From Candidatus Woesearchaeota archaeon (GTDB taxonomy: Archaea; Nanobdellota; Nanobdellia; Woesearchaeales; GW2011-AR15), in the NCBI GenBank assembly GCA_016928835.1, contig JAFGJW010000016.1, positions 32,194-96,193 on the forward strand: a stretch of 64,000 nucleotides of DNA. Reading direction: 5' to 3'. The first letter of the stretch is position 1. Each line of letters opens with the position of its first letter. Below, piece by piece: positions 1 through 8,806 of the stretch. Position numbers and translations under genes: made by a program. The notes under the pieces were generated by a model that was not told the origin of the DNA, did no database searches, and saw nothing but the letters and a program-made list of their open reading frames with translations.

Positions 1-1
1 C

Positions 2-91
2 AATGATCGTGGTTTTGTCATTGGAAATTTAACAAGTGGCCCTGAGATAGCAAATGCGGACCAGGCACTTGGATTTATAACGGGGGTGTGA
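2..91 (+). CDS. eif6: Translation initiation factor aIF6, C-terminal end (partial)
   Basis: The last 29 codons of a gene cut by the window edge. The tail contains NDRGFVIGNLTSGPEIANAD and ends in QALGFITGV. This resembles the final repeat of archaeal aIF6 (NDKG...G..TTGPE....EALGF), a factor that binds the 50S subunit and prevents premature subunit joining. Prefoldin alpha lies two genes downstream, as in the common archaeal eif6-pfdA neighbourhood, which supports the call. It stops 3 nt before the prs start. Identification rests on a short tail, so confidence is moderate. Confidence 0.65.
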   Translation, partial: NDRGFVIGNLTSGPEIANADQALGFITGV

Positions 92-94
92 TGA

Positions 95-1045
95 ATGCGA
101 AAACTAAAATTATTCACAGGTTCGGTTAACAATGAACTTGCTGAGAAGATATCAATGAGACTTGGTGTGCCTCTGTCGCCTTTAGAAATAAAAAGATTTA
201 AGGATACAGAGACTTATGTGAAGATAAAAGAAAAAGTGCGAGGAGAAGATGTTTTTATTATCCAGTCAACTAGTCCGCCGGTTAATGAAAATCTTATGGA
301 GCTGTTAATAATTCTTGATGCTATGAAAAGGTCATCTGCAGGAAGAATAAATGTGGTGATACCTTATTATGGATATGGCAGACAGGACAGGAAAGCTACT
401 GCACGAGAGCCTATTACTGCTAAACTTGTTGCAAATCTTATTACTGCTGCTGGAGCTGACAGAGTGGTAACAGTTGATTTGCACACTGACCAGATACAGG
501 GCTTTTTTGATATACCTGTGGATCATTTTGTTGCTTATCCACTTTTTGCTGATTATTTTAAAGATAAGAAAATAAAAAACATTGTAGCGGTGGCGCCGGA
601 TACAGGATTTGCTAAAAAAACCAGAAGGTTTGCAAAGTTGATGGAAATTCCCATGGCAATAATTGACAAGAGGAGACCAGCTCATAATAGGGCAGAGGTA
701 TGTTTTGTAATAGGAGATGTTAAGAACAAAACCGCCATATTAATAGACGACATTATTGATACAGGAGGCACAATCTCAGCTGCAGCAGACGCACTGATAC
801 AGAAAGGAGCTGACAAAGTCTATATCTGTGCTACCCATGCAGTTTTGTCAGGAGATGCAGTTAAAAAGCTTGAAGTATGCAAAGCCAAAGAAATCATTTT
901 GACTGACACGATTCCGCTAGCTTCCAACAAAGTTTTAAAAAAGATGAAGATTATTTCTGTTGCTTCCTTAATGGCCCAAGTGATTGAGAGGATTCATTCA
1001 AATGAGAGTTTAGGTAAGCTTTTCTATTGGGAGGCGCTTGTATAA
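95..1045 (+). CDS. prs: Ribose-phosphate pyrophosphokinase (PRPP synthetase)
   Basis: Transfers pyrophosphate from ATP to ribose 5-phosphate to make PRPP for nucleotide, histidine and other pathways in the cytoplasm. The 316-residue protein has the expected N-terminal GSVNNELAEKI start, the ATP-site YGYGRQDRK, the metal-binding VDLHTDQIQGFF region and the PRPP loop LIDDIIDTGGTI. Length fits the roughly 310-residue family. A strong ribosome-binding site (GGGGGTG) lies 6-7 nt before the ATG. It probably forms one transcript with the preceding aIF6 tail and the following prefoldin gene, whose start overlaps its stop codon. Confidence 0.95.
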   Translation: MRKLKLFTGSVNNELAEKISMRLGVPLSPLEIKRFKDTETYVKIKEKVRGEDVFIIQSTSPPVNENLMELLIILDAMKRSSAGRINVVIPYYGYGRQDRKATAREPITAKLVANLITAAGADRVVTVDLHTDQIQGFFDIPVDHFVAYPLFADYFKDKKIKNIVAVAPDTGFAKKTRRFAKLMEIPMAIIDKRRPAHNRAEVCFVIGDVKNKTAILIDDIIDTGGTISAAADALIQKGADKVYICATHAVLSGDAVKKLEVCKAKEIILTDTIPLASNKVLKKMKIISVASLMAQVIERIHSNESLGKLFYWEALV

Positions 1046-1437
1046 TGAACCACAATAAAGAAAGTGTACTAGAGTTGCAAAATAATGATGATAAGATAAA
1101 ACAAATACAAAAGCATATTGAAACTCTAGACGGACAACTGCAGGAAGTGCTGACTATGGAAAATATCATCAATGAATTCAATGAGACCAAGGCAGGCTCG
1201 CAGCTAAGGATCCCTATAGCAGATGGTATCTTCGTTAAGGCGAGATTAGATGATAATGAAGATATACTCGTTAATGTTGGCTCTAGTGTTGCTGTTAAAA
1301 AGACGATACCAGAAGTGCAGGAAATGATACTTAAGCAGAAAGAAGAGCTTACAGCATATAGAGCCAATATACTTGTCCAATTACAGCAACTGATTGCCAG
1401 GTCTGAAGAATTACAGAACAAATTAAAAAAGCAATAA
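1045..1437 (+). CDS. pfdA: Prefoldin alpha subunit
   Basis: Subunit of the hexameric prefoldin chaperone, which captures unfolded proteins and hands them to the thermosome. The 130-residue protein has two coiled-coil arms (about residues 5-45 and 85-130) flanking a beta region with GSQLRIPIADGIFVKARL and VNVGSSVAVKKT, the alpha-type prefoldin pattern. I chose the ATG at 1045, which overlaps the prs stop by one base and has GGGAGG 10 nt upstream; an in-frame ATG at 1027 would sit inside prs. Translational coupling with prs is likely. Confidence 0.9.
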   Translation: MNHNKESVLELQNNDDKIKQIQKHIETLDGQLQEVLTMENIINEFNETKAGSQLRIPIADGIFVKARLDDNEDILVNVGSSVAVKKTIPEVQEMILKQKEELTAYRANILVQLQQLIARSEELQNKLKKQ

Positions 1438-1468
1438 TTTTTATATTAATAACTTCTTCCAGAATTCT

Positions 1469-1816
1469 ATGGGTAAGAAAGAGAGAGAAGAACAGGCGCG
1501 AAAAGATGCAATAGAAGAAGAGATTCGAAGGGTGAAATTACCCAGAGGAATTCAAACATTAGGCATCTTGGATGCCCGATTAGGCGGCTCAAGGTCTAGA
1601 GTAAGGTGCCTTGATGGGAAGACTCGTGTATGTCGAATACCTGGAAGACTAAAAAGAAGGCTATGGGTGAGAGAGGGAGATATTGTTCTTATAGAGCCTT
1701 GGGAATTGAATCCAGAAGACCGAGGTGATATTTTGTTCAAATATAGTAAAGCACAGGTGCAATTATTGAAAAGAAAGGGCTATTTGGAAAAGCTGGATGA
1801 GTTTGATGAGTTTTAA
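1469..1816 (+). CDS. eif1a: Translation initiation factor aIF1A
   Basis: Small OB-fold factor that binds the A site of the 30S subunit during initiation. The 115 residues include LPRGIQTLGILDARLGGSR, then VRCLDGKTRVCRIPGRLKRR and VREGDIVLIEPWE, all family hallmarks, with a charged N-terminal tail (MGKKEREEQARKD) and an acidic C-terminus. A TATA-like stretch at about 1438-1450 lies 20-25 nt before the ATG, so the message is probably leaderless and separate from pfdA. Confidence 0.95.
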   Translation: MGKKEREEQARKDAIEEEIRRVKLPRGIQTLGILDARLGGSRSRVRCLDGKTRVCRIPGRLKRRLWVREGDIVLIEPWELNPEDRGDILFKYSKAQVQLLKRKGYLEKLDEFDEF

Positions 1817-1891
1817 TTTTCTCAGAATCAGATTTTTTGACACTACTTTAAAATAAAAAAATATATAAATCTTATTTTAATAATATCTAAT

Positions 1892-2488
1892 ATGTCGAAA
1901 GAGCATCATATTCTACTTGCTTTGTCAATCATAAATTTATCATTACTGGCAGCATCACTAAGTTTTGAGCAAGGCACATCTCTTATAATTCAGGCATTTT
2001 TATTACTTATCTTAGTACTAGTCTTTTTTGCATCGCTGCTGAACCAAAATAGGCATGATAAGTTAAGATATTTTTTATGGCTTTTTTTCTTTTCAATATC
2101 TGTGCTAAACATTCCACTGCTGTATTTTGAATCAAATAATATTATAGGACTTGGGACAGCATTATTAAGCATATTCGGGTTTAATTATACTATTAACTCC
2201 GTTGGTACACACAGGGAAATCCAGAAAAAACTTTACGAATATAGTCCAAAAGAAAAATCCAAGATGCTAGACAAGGAGCTTAGGGGAATGACTCTTGAAG
2301 AGCCTAAAGTTGAAATTATTTATTATGGTCTTGAAAACGGGCAATATATGGCTTCCAAAGCAAGTAAGAAGTACCACAAAAAAGATTGTAGGTATGCCAA
2401 GGGGATTTCTGAAAAAAACAAGATTCTATTTTCCGATAGTAATCAAGCTGAAAAAGAGGGGTATACAAAGTGCAGTTGTATCAATTAA
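1892..2488 (+). CDS. Membrane protein with C-terminal Ada-like metal-binding module
   Basis: About 198 residues. The first ~110 form four hydrophobic segments separated by short charged loops. The C-terminal part carries KKYHKKDCRYAKGI followed by AEKEGYTKCSCIN. This is the Y-H-x3-C-R...A...GY..C..C pattern of Ada-type or nuclease-tail zinc modules, with Cys and His ligands. The soluble module would face the cytoplasm or exterior; its role is unknown. A TATA box at about 1857-1868 implies a leaderless start. It converges with the glycogen synthase gene, leaving a gap of 12 nt. Confidence 0.7.
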   Translation: MSKEHHILLALSIINLSLLAASLSFEQGTSLIIQAFLLLILVLVFFASLLNQNRHDKLRYFLWLFFFSISVLNIPLLYFESNNIIGLGTALLSIFGFNYTINSVGTHREIQKKLYEYSPKEKSKMLDKELRGMTLEEPKVEIIYYGLENGQYMASKASKKYHKKDCRYAKGISEKNKILFSDSNQAEKEGYTKCSCIN

Positions 2489-2500
2489 TACTTATTGCTA

Positions 2501-4297
2501 TTATCGTATGTGTTTCTGGATAGCCATACTATGTGCCATAATGTAATTTTCTACAAGAATTTTCCAATCAGCTGTTGAGGCCAGTCTCTTTGCTTTAAGC
2601 TTGTTTTCGATCCGCTCCTGTTTTGAGAGTTGAGTGAATTTATACATGATTCCTGACAGCTCCTCAACAACCTCTTCATCATTTTTATTAAGCCGTTTAA
2701 TAACATATATGCCTTCAGCCCCATCTTTGTCTTTTTTCTCTTTATTAATATATTGCCCAAATCCAGCAAGATCGGTAGTTACAGATGCAATACCGAACGC
2801 ACCTGTTTCAAGCGGTGTATATCCCCATGGTTCATAATATGAAGGGAAAACACCAAGATGCGTCGCCATTACAGCCTCGTCATACGTAAGATCTAGAAGC
2901 TGGTCTGCACCTGTTAAATACATTGGATAATACACTACTTTTACTTTATCTTCTTCCTTGTTATTAAGTTTATTTTGAGCTAGCCCATTGATAATCAAAT
3001 CTTTTTCCTCATTAAAAAGGTCATGTGTCGAAACAGGAGGCAGCCCTTCCTTCTTGAGCCTCATCGACCTTCTTATTGTTTCCTGATAAAGAGACTGGCC
3101 CAACAAAGTCTCATTTGATAATGTCTCTTCAGCAAGCAACAAGTATATAATCCTATCAATTATCTCCTTTTTTGAATCTTCCAGGCCGTCTTTGATATCA
3201 TGAAAATAGGATTTGTCTTGGAGTATTGATAACTTTATATTTTTGCCTTGACCAACAACCCAGTAAAAGGCCACAATAGTCTTATCGCTCATTTTATCAA
3301 CAAGCATCTTATTAAGCCGGGCAAGTGCTTTTGTGAACACATCAAGTCCCTTATCCCTGTACTCATACCTCCCACTTATAAAAAAGAAAAGCGTATTATC
3401 CAGGTCAAATGCATAATAGGGGAAAAAATAGTACAGAACAAATTCTTTCATCTTGGTTTTGTGGAGTTTATGCTTCACTGATGCATCATCAAAAGTAGGG
3501 TATGTTTCAATGTCTAGGCCATTTGGAAGCAGTATGTCTGGTGCTTTACCTAGAAAATACTTTGCCTCGATACCTGTAATCTCTGAAACTGTTGTAAAGA
3601 CATCAGCATTTTTCGCACATGCCTTTTCCATAAGATGCTTTGCCTGAATATTAAATTGATATGCTTTTTCGTCAGGATTAATCTTATCAAGAACACCATA
3701 CAGGTCGACATTGTTCCCAGCAAGTGTCCTTCCCAATACAGTTGCATGAGTAGTGAAGACAGTACCTATCTTGGAATTCATTGATTTAAGATATAGCAAG
3801 GCACCTCCTGAAAGCCATTCATGGCAATGCACGACAAGTCTGCTGCTATCCATCTTTCTGGTTATATCATCAAGCATAAAACCCACTGCTGTTGACCACA
3901 CAATCGGCTCATCAAAATCGTGGTACGAGGTATTCAAAGAATCTATTCCGAATTTCTCCCAAAGTTCTTTTTTAATATCATTTGTTCTTTGGGCAAAATT
4001 CCTGTAGTCTATAAGGATACAATTAGGCTCCCCTTCGACCAGCCAGGTGCCAAAGTGACACAAAATGCCCTTTTGGGCCATACTCTCGCATATCTCCTTC
4101 CAAAAGGTTGTTGGCGTTTTCTCCTTAAATTCTCCCTTTGTAACATTTGGATTAAAGTAGGGTCCAATCACAAAATAAGTATCTTTATAATGTCGCAACA
4201 TTGGGATAACTTTTGATTTCACAACTGTATATATACCACCTACCTTGTTGCATACTTCCCAAGATACTTCAAAAGCATAATCAGCTTTTCTGTCCAT
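2501..4297 (-). CDS. Glycogen synthase, GT3 family (eukaryotic-type)
   Basis: Elongates alpha-1,4-glucan from a nucleotide-glucose donor in the cytoplasm. The 598-residue protein begins ADYAFEVSWEVCNKVGGIYTV, the GT3 N-terminal signature. It also has HCHEWLSGG, FTTHATVLGR and the catalytic-site EPWGYTPLE (the E-x7-E motif), all near the positions seen in GT3 enzymes. GT3 is typical of fungi and animals and also occurs in some bacteria and archaea; most archaeal glycogen synthases are GT5. I chose the ATG at 4297; the frame extends 5 codons to a TTG that overlaps the preceding gene. It is the last gene of a five-gene minus-strand cluster. Confidence 0.88.
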   Translation of the reverse strand: MDRKADYAFEVSWEVCNKVGGIYTVVKSKVIPMLRHYKDTYFVIGPYFNPNVTKGEFKEKTPTTFWKEICESMAQKGILCHFGTWLVEGEPNCILIDYRNFAQRTNDIKKELWEKFGIDSLNTSYHDFDEPIVWSTAVGFMLDDITRKMDSSRLVVHCHEWLSGGALLYLKSMNSKIGTVFTTHATVLGRTLAGNNVDLYGVLDKINPDEKAYQFNIQAKHLMEKACAKNADVFTTVSEITGIEAKYFLGKAPDILLPNGLDIETYPTFDDASVKHKLHKTKMKEFVLYYFFPYYAFDLDNTLFFFISGRYEYRDKGLDVFTKALARLNKMLVDKMSDKTIVAFYWVVGQGKNIKLSILQDKSYFHDIKDGLEDSKKEIIDRIIYLLLAEETLSNETLLGQSLYQETIRRSMRLKKEGLPPVSTHDLFNEEKDLIINGLAQNKLNNKEEDKVKVVYYPMYLTGADQLLDLTYDEAVMATHLGVFPSYYEPWGYTPLETGAFGIASVTTDLAGFGQYINKEKKDKDGAEGIYVIKRLNKNDEEVVEELSGIMYKFTQLSKQERIENKLKAKRLASTADWKILVENYIMAHSMAIQKHIR

Positions 4298-4298
4298 A

Positions 4299-4766
4299 TT
4301 AACCAATTCCAAATATTTTTGCAGCTATCACTCCTACAATCATGCCTATTGCCATGCCAAACCAAAACTCCTTTGCCATACACCAAATAATGTGAGGGCA
4401 GCTTTTCTTATCTCTTTTCTCAATCTCTTCCTTAATTCTAGTTTCTTTGAGATCTTGTTGAGGCTTTTCATTTTCATCAACTTTCTTTTCACCTCTTTGT
4501 TTGGTAAGATTATTAATTCTATCCTCAATCACTTCAATAGTTTTTTCCCTGGACTTAACTCTCTCGAGCGAATCCGCAAGCTCCTCATCATTTATAGTAT
4601 GCCTAATCCAATTCACAAAATGATTGTGCTGCTCTCCAACATAATGCCTAAAGACATCATCGCTAATAATTCTCATTTCCTCAAGGAGTTCTTTAACGCT
4701 TTTGAGTCTTTTATTGCCAATCTTAAAATAATGGGTCTCAACCACATCATCTAGATATTTTGACAT
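4299..4766 (-). CDS. DUF5752-like protein with C-terminal membrane anchor
   Basis: About 155 residues. The N-terminal ~75 residues (YFKIGNKRLKSVKELLEEM, then VFRHYVGEQHNHFVNWIRHT and DEELADSLERV) match the pattern of the small helical domain found beside archaeal glucan enzymes (DUF5752, my recollection of the family). A charged linker follows, then a hydrophobic segment (WFGMAIGMIVGVIAAKIFGIG) that would anchor it at the membrane. I chose the ATG at 4766 because GAGGTGA lies 6 nt upstream; a GTG at 4781 also exists. Its context suggests an accessory role in glucan metabolism, but this is inference. Confidence 0.65.
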   Translation of the reverse strand: MSKYLDDVVETHYFKIGNKRLKSVKELLEEMRIISDDVFRHYVGEQHNHFVNWIRHTINDEELADSLERVKSREKTIEVIEDRINNLTKQRGEKKVDENEKPQQDLKETRIKEEIEKRDKKSCPHIIWCMAKEFWFGMAIGMIVGVIAAKIFGIG

Positions 4767-4777
4767 TTTTTCACCTC

Positions 4778-5083
4778 TCACACATATTTATCAACAAGAT
4801 ATCTAAGGATCTTATATTCCATCTCCTTGGAATCATTAGCAGTAGATATATCCTGTGCTAATGTACTTTCTCTTAAGACTTCTTTTATCCAAGTGTAAAA
4901 ATCATTCCTGGCACTATTCACATGGTGTCTGAAAACCCAGTCATTCATATTTTCAAGAGCATTTACTAGTTCCTTAATATTCTTTAAGGGGACTCCTGTT
5001 ATAAGAATAAAATAATTTTCTGGTCTTGCATTTATAATCTTTTTAGAACTGGATTTTTTGCTCTTTTTTCTCTTAAACGGCAA
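4778..5083 (-). CDS. DUF5752-like small protein
   Basis: 101 residues. It shares with the next gene the pattern F.L..G..LK.IKELV..LE.M.DWVFRHHV...RNDFYTWIKEVL.E..LA, so the two are likely paralogues or interacting halves. The N-terminus is Lys/Ser-rich and basic. The start is a TTG preceded by GAGGTGA, an efficient-looking site with 6 nt spacing. It lies between the GH57 gene and its membrane-anchored homologue and is probably co-transcribed with both. No catalytic motif is visible. Confidence 0.65.
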   Translation of the reverse strand: MPFKRKKSKKSSSKKIINARPENYFILITGVPLKNIKELVNALENMNDWVFRHHVNSARNDFYTWIKEVLRESTLAQDISTANDSKEMEYKILRYLVDKYV

Positions 5084-5108
5084 ACTAATTCACCTCTTTA
5101 TTTGACAA

Positions 5109-6329
5109 TCAGCTTTTTGCTAATAAAATGCTTGGTTTTTCAGTAAACCCACCTCGGTTTTCATTATTAATCATTCTAACTAAATCGTTCAAAATATTCA
5201 TAAAAGAGATATATGAATCATATGGACTATCATAAGGATTAAAGTATTTGTGTACATCACCATCTGCAAACCATTTTGTGCACATATAATAAAAGTGGTC
5301 ACTTGTCTGAAGTTTTCTCCATTTTTCTATTATCTGAGGATCATTTGTAGACTTGACAGCCTTCTCCAAAACATATAGCTCCCTTAGGGCATTCTCCTGC
5401 ATCTTGTTCCCCATCCATGCGCTCAAATCTCTCTCTATATCGGCCCAGCTAACTGGGCTGTGAATATCAAGCTCTGCAACAGGCTCAACATCTGCAAAAT
5501 CAGAAGGGAATTTGAAACTGATATTCCTCTTCAGCAGATCAAAAGGCAGACTTTTCATGAAATTAAATATACCTGTATCCTCCCATTGATGCTCCCCAAA
5601 GGTCTCATAATCCATGAACAGGTTAATAACATGCCCCTGTGTGGCACTTACCCATGCAGCAAATTTTTCTGATGTCAAGGGCCATTCTTCCCACCCCCTA
5701 TTTGAAAATCTAAATGCAATATCATCGCTAAGTTTATAATTCTTAAGCAACAGCCTGATATTCTCAGCAGTCTTTGCTATATAAATATAATTTGGTGATC
5801 TCCATCCAAGTATATGGTCAGCCCCTTCTGCCAAAATCACCTTATAGCCCATTTTCTCGACAACATGGGCAAGTTCATTATTAAAAATCAGCTCAGTATT
5901 TCTAAAAACAATAGGGCTCTGCTTGAACAGCGACATTATCTTCAGCTTATGATGCTCAACCTGCTCCCTAAATTCTTCCTTTGAATACAAGAAAGACAGA
6001 GTATGATAATAGGTCTCAGAAAGAAACTCAATACATCCTGTCTTATTGAGCTGCTTAAAGCTCTCGAGCACTTCTGGAGTATACTTTTCAAACTGCTCAA
6101 GTGCCGTTCCCGTGATAGAGTATGCCACCTTAAATCTGCCCTGGGTCTCCTTTATCAACTTGAGAATAAGATTATTAATTGGCAGATAGCATTTCTTTGC
6201 CACTTTCCTCATAATCCTCTCATTTTTTAAATCGTCAAAATAATTGCTGTTACTGCCAATATCAAATATGCTGTACCTTCTCAACCTGAATGGTTGATGT
6301 ACTTGAAAATAAAAACACACATTCTCCAT
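5109..6329 (-). CDS. GH57 glycoside hydrolase (alpha-amylase/4-alpha-glucanotransferase type)
   Basis: A 406-residue retaining alpha-glucan enzyme. The five GH57 motifs can be traced: HQP at residues 11-13, the GCIEFLSETYYHTL region near 98-111, FRNTE with the likely nucleophile Glu146, DYETFGEHQW with the likely acid/base Asp240, and SDHFYYM near residue 345. There is no signal peptide, so it acts in the cytoplasm, fitting turnover or remodelling of stored glucan rather than digestion of external starch. It sits between a GT4 transferase and DUF5752-like genes. Whether it is amylase, transferase or branching-type cannot be settled from motifs alone. Confidence 0.9.
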   Translation of the reverse strand: MENVCFYFQVHQPFRLRRYSIFDIGSNSNYFDDLKNERIMRKVAKKCYLPINNLILKLIKETQGRFKVAYSITGTALEQFEKYTPEVLESFKQLNKTGCIEFLSETYYHTLSFLYSKEEFREQVEHHKLKIMSLFKQSPIVFRNTELIFNNELAHVVEKMGYKVILAEGADHILGWRSPNYIYIAKTAENIRLLLKNYKLSDDIAFRFSNRGWEEWPLTSEKFAAWVSATQGHVINLFMDYETFGEHQWEDTGIFNFMKSLPFDLLKRNISFKFPSDFADVEPVAELDIHSPVSWADIERDLSAWMGNKMQENALRELYVLEKAVKSTNDPQIIEKWRKLQTSDHFYYMCTKWFADGDVHKYFNPYDSPYDSYISFMNILNDLVRMINNENRGGFTEKPSILLAKS

Positions 6330-6339
6330 TTTACTTTTC

Positions 6340-7572
6340 CTATATACCTACTGTCTGCAGACTTGAATAGATATTCATGCAGGTCTGTGCTGCAGTGTCC
6401 CATGAAAATCTTTGTATCTCTTCGCTGCCCTCGCTCACCAATGTATCGTTCAAGCTCGGATAATTCAAAACACCAAGTATTTTATTTGTCATCTCGTTGA
6501 TGTCCCAGAAATCAACCTTAAGCGCATTTTTTAAAACTTCAGATACGCCCGATTGTTTAGAAATTATCACCGGTGTTTTATTGTTCAATGCCTCTAATGG
6601 AGTTATGCCAAATGGTTCGCTAACAGAGGGCATTACATATAGGTCAGCAAGCTGGTATGCTTTCTTAACTTCCTTAGGAGAAAGATGCCCGGTAAATAAC
6701 ACTTTATGGCCAATTCCAAGCTCTGCTGCTCTATTAATCATTCTTCCATACATATCACCGCTTCCAGCCACAACAAACTTAACATTTGGATCAAATTGCA
6801 GCACCCTGTGGGCCGCTTCTATAAAATAATCCGGTCCTTTCTGTAATGTAATTCTGCCTAGGAATAGCACAGTTTTTTCACTTTCACCAATATCTCTCTT
6901 GATTTGCATATCTTTATTTGGCTCAATTGCATTATAGACAACCTCAACTTTATCCGGCTCTATAGCATAATGGTTTATTATCTTATTCTTTGTGTAGTTG
7001 CTAACAGCTATTATCTTATCAGCAGCATGCAGACCCTCTCTTTCTATGTTATATACATATTGGTTTGGGTTGCCACCAGTTCTGTCAAACTCTGTGGCAT
7101 GAACATGCACCACAAGGGGTTTATTAGAAACCTGCTTTGCTTTCAAACCTGCCCTAAATGTCATCCAGTCATGCGCATGAATAATATCAAAATCCTCAAA
7201 ACTTGCTATGATTTTGGCTTTTTCCGAATATTTTTCAACCTCATCAAAGAGATCTCTTCCATATATCTCCTCATTAAAACCAGGACCCAATTTTTGTTTC
7301 AATTTTTTTAGCTCATTATTATACTCTTCCTGCGATTGATATGCAAACAAAGGAGAATTAATAAGTCTCAATTTTAGTTTAGGATTATCAATATAAAGCC
7401 TGTCAGCAACTATAAGGTCAACATGGCTTCCCTGTTCAGCTGCCCCCCTTGGAACAACAAAGATCACATTAACTCCGTTGTTTGTAAGGCCTTTTGTTAG
7501 ACCATAACATGCTGTCCCAAGACCTCCCCTGCTAAATGGCGGGAATTCCCAGCCGAACATCAAAACCTTCAT
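6340..7572 (-). CDS. Glycosyltransferase family 4 (glycogen-synthase-like)
   Basis: 410 residues with the GT-B fold layout. The N-terminus MFGWEFPPFSRGGLGTACYG has the donor-binding Gly-rich loop, HAHDWMTF follows, and the C-terminal domain has LFLGRITLQKGPDYFIEAA, GSGDMYGRMI and the E-x7-E motif EPFGITPLE. The opening resembles GlgA-type synthases (K/GGLG), so a role in glucan synthesis is likely given the neighbours; sucrose- or trehalose-type GT4 enzymes are alternatives. It is the first gene of the minus-strand cluster, 10 nt before GH57. Confidence 0.88.
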   Translation of the reverse strand: MKVLMFGWEFPPFSRGGLGTACYGLTKGLTNNGVNVIFVVPRGAAEQGSHVDLIVADRLYIDNPKLKLRLINSPLFAYQSQEEYNNELKKLKQKLGPGFNEEIYGRDLFDEVEKYSEKAKIIASFEDFDIIHAHDWMTFRAGLKAKQVSNKPLVVHVHATEFDRTGGNPNQYVYNIEREGLHAADKIIAVSNYTKNKIINHYAIEPDKVEVVYNAIEPNKDMQIKRDIGESEKTVLFLGRITLQKGPDYFIEAAHRVLQFDPNVKFVVAGSGDMYGRMINRAAELGIGHKVLFTGHLSPKEVKKAYQLADLYVMPSVSEPFGITPLEALNNKTPVIISKQSGVSEVLKNALKVDFWDINEMTNKILGVLNYPSLNDTLVSEGSEEIQRFSWDTAAQTCMNIYSSLQTVGI

Positions 7573-7851
7573 TTAACAGCCTCTAAGAAAGGGCTTAAGA
7601 ATGATTTAGGACAATTTTTTATTTTCAAAAACATTTTTTAGTACTCACACCCCTTTCTCAGTTTATAAAATAGTTGCATTTTACAATATTTACAAACCTA
7701 TTAACTATGTTAAAACAATATTACCTATATATATCTTTCTAATTCACACAGACCACATTTCAAGACATACAATTGTTAAAATACTTATTTAACTATCTAA
7801 GTTATATAACTAATAGAAAAATTTAAATACTTGCATATTTATATTTAATTT
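7573..7851. promoter_or_regulatory. Divergent promoter region between GT4 cluster and winged-helix regulator
   Basis: 279 very AT-rich bases with no gene. For the + strand gene a TATA element (AAATTTAAATAC, about 7820-7831) lies roughly 25 nt before the ATG at 7852, giving a leaderless message. A perfect 12-nt palindrome AGTTATATAACT at 7800-7811 sits just upstream of it and could bind a dimeric regulator. No clear ribosome-binding site is seen for the GT4 gene; candidate TATA boxes on that side lie near 7664-7670. Confidence 0.5.
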
Positions 7852-8511
7852 ATGGAGCTGGGAAAGGTATTTCTTGAGTCACGATGGAAACTGCTAAATG
7901 AGCTATCAGATAAACCTCTTTCACCTACTGAATTATCAAAAAAGATAGGTTCAACAATTGCAAATGTCAGCACACAATTAAGGCTTTTGGAAGCATTGGA
8001 CTTTATAACAAAATCAAGAGAAAAGAGTTACTCAGTTGGCAAACCAGCTGTACTCTACTCGCTAAAAAAAGAGTTTGCATATTTAACAATAGTCAGCAAT
8101 TCACTTGTAGGCAAAAGGCTGATCAAATTGGATTATTTTCATAATATTGTGTTAAATATTTGGTTTATTAATGATTATAAGGTGCATTACTATTTACAAA
8201 AATTCTTTTTCCAATTTGAGCATATATTAACTGGATGTGATGCCTTCGGGTATCTAGATATGAATCCAACAGAGCTGGAAATTTTGATACTATGTTCAAA
8301 TCCTAATGAACATCAAAACCTATTTGCTGATGCAAGGATTGAAAAGCAGGGAGAAGAAGCAAAGAAAATCAAGGCAAGCATCCATTCTATAGAAGACATA
8401 AAGAGGGGGCTAGAGAACAGAGATAAATATTTCACCTCATTAATCAATCAAGTCGTTATATTAAGAGACATAAAAGGAGATTTGATAAAAATTAAGAAAG
8501 AGGGAATATGA
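7852..8511 (+). CDS. Winged helix-turn-helix transcriptional regulator
   Basis: 219 residues. Residues ~10-75 form a winged helix of ArsR type: SRWKLLNELSDKPLSPTELSKKI, then a recognition helix in TIANVSTQLRLLEALDFI and a wing ending KPAVLYSLK. The remainder has no recognised ligand domain but includes a region with MNPTELEILILCSN that may form an alpha/beta sensor fold. It heads a three-gene group with two small proteins (4-nt overlap with the next gene). Location next to the divergent glycogen cluster makes it a candidate regulator of that cluster, which is inference. Confidence 0.75.
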   Translation: MELGKVFLESRWKLLNELSDKPLSPTELSKKIGSTIANVSTQLRLLEALDFITKSREKSYSVGKPAVLYSLKKEFAYLTIVSNSLVGKRLIKLDYFHNIVLNIWFINDYKVHYYLQKFFFQFEHILTGCDAFGYLDMNPTELEILILCSNPNEHQNLFADARIEKQGEEAKKIKASIHSIEDIKRGLENRDKYFTSLINQVVILRDIKGDLIKIKKEGI

Positions 8512-8804
8512 ATATATTGAAAAACCTAATAAAACATCTCAATGAAGAAGAACTAGGATATCTGCAAAAGGACTTATATGATGGAAACATAAGCTTTCTT
8601 ATAAAGCAAAGGCTCAATAAAATAGAAAAAAATAAAAAGGAGGATATCCATGTATGTCCTGTATGTGGTATCTTGTTGGATACTGCTAATACAAAATACA
8701 CACTGATATTCGGGCCTTCAGATTTCAAAAAAAAGGCTTCATTTTGCGGAAAGGACTGCTTGGGTTTTTTTTTATCAGAACATCTGCAAGTAAAGAGGTG
8801 TTGA
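8508..8804 (+). CDS. Small zinc-finger protein of unknown function
   Basis: 98 residues. The N-terminal half is helical and charged. The C-terminal half carries CPVCGILLDTANTKYT and FCGKDCLGFF, four cysteines in two CxxC pairs that could bind one zinc ion. Its ATG overlaps the regulator's stop codon (ATGA), so the two are translationally coupled. Function unknown; a partner or effector of the regulator is possible. Confidence 0.65.
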   Translation: MNILKNLIKHLNEEELGYLQKDLYDGNISFLIKQRLNKIEKNKKEDIHVCPVCGILLDTANTKYTLIFGPSDFKKKASFCGKDCLGFFLSEHLQVKRC

Positions 8805-8806
8805 TA

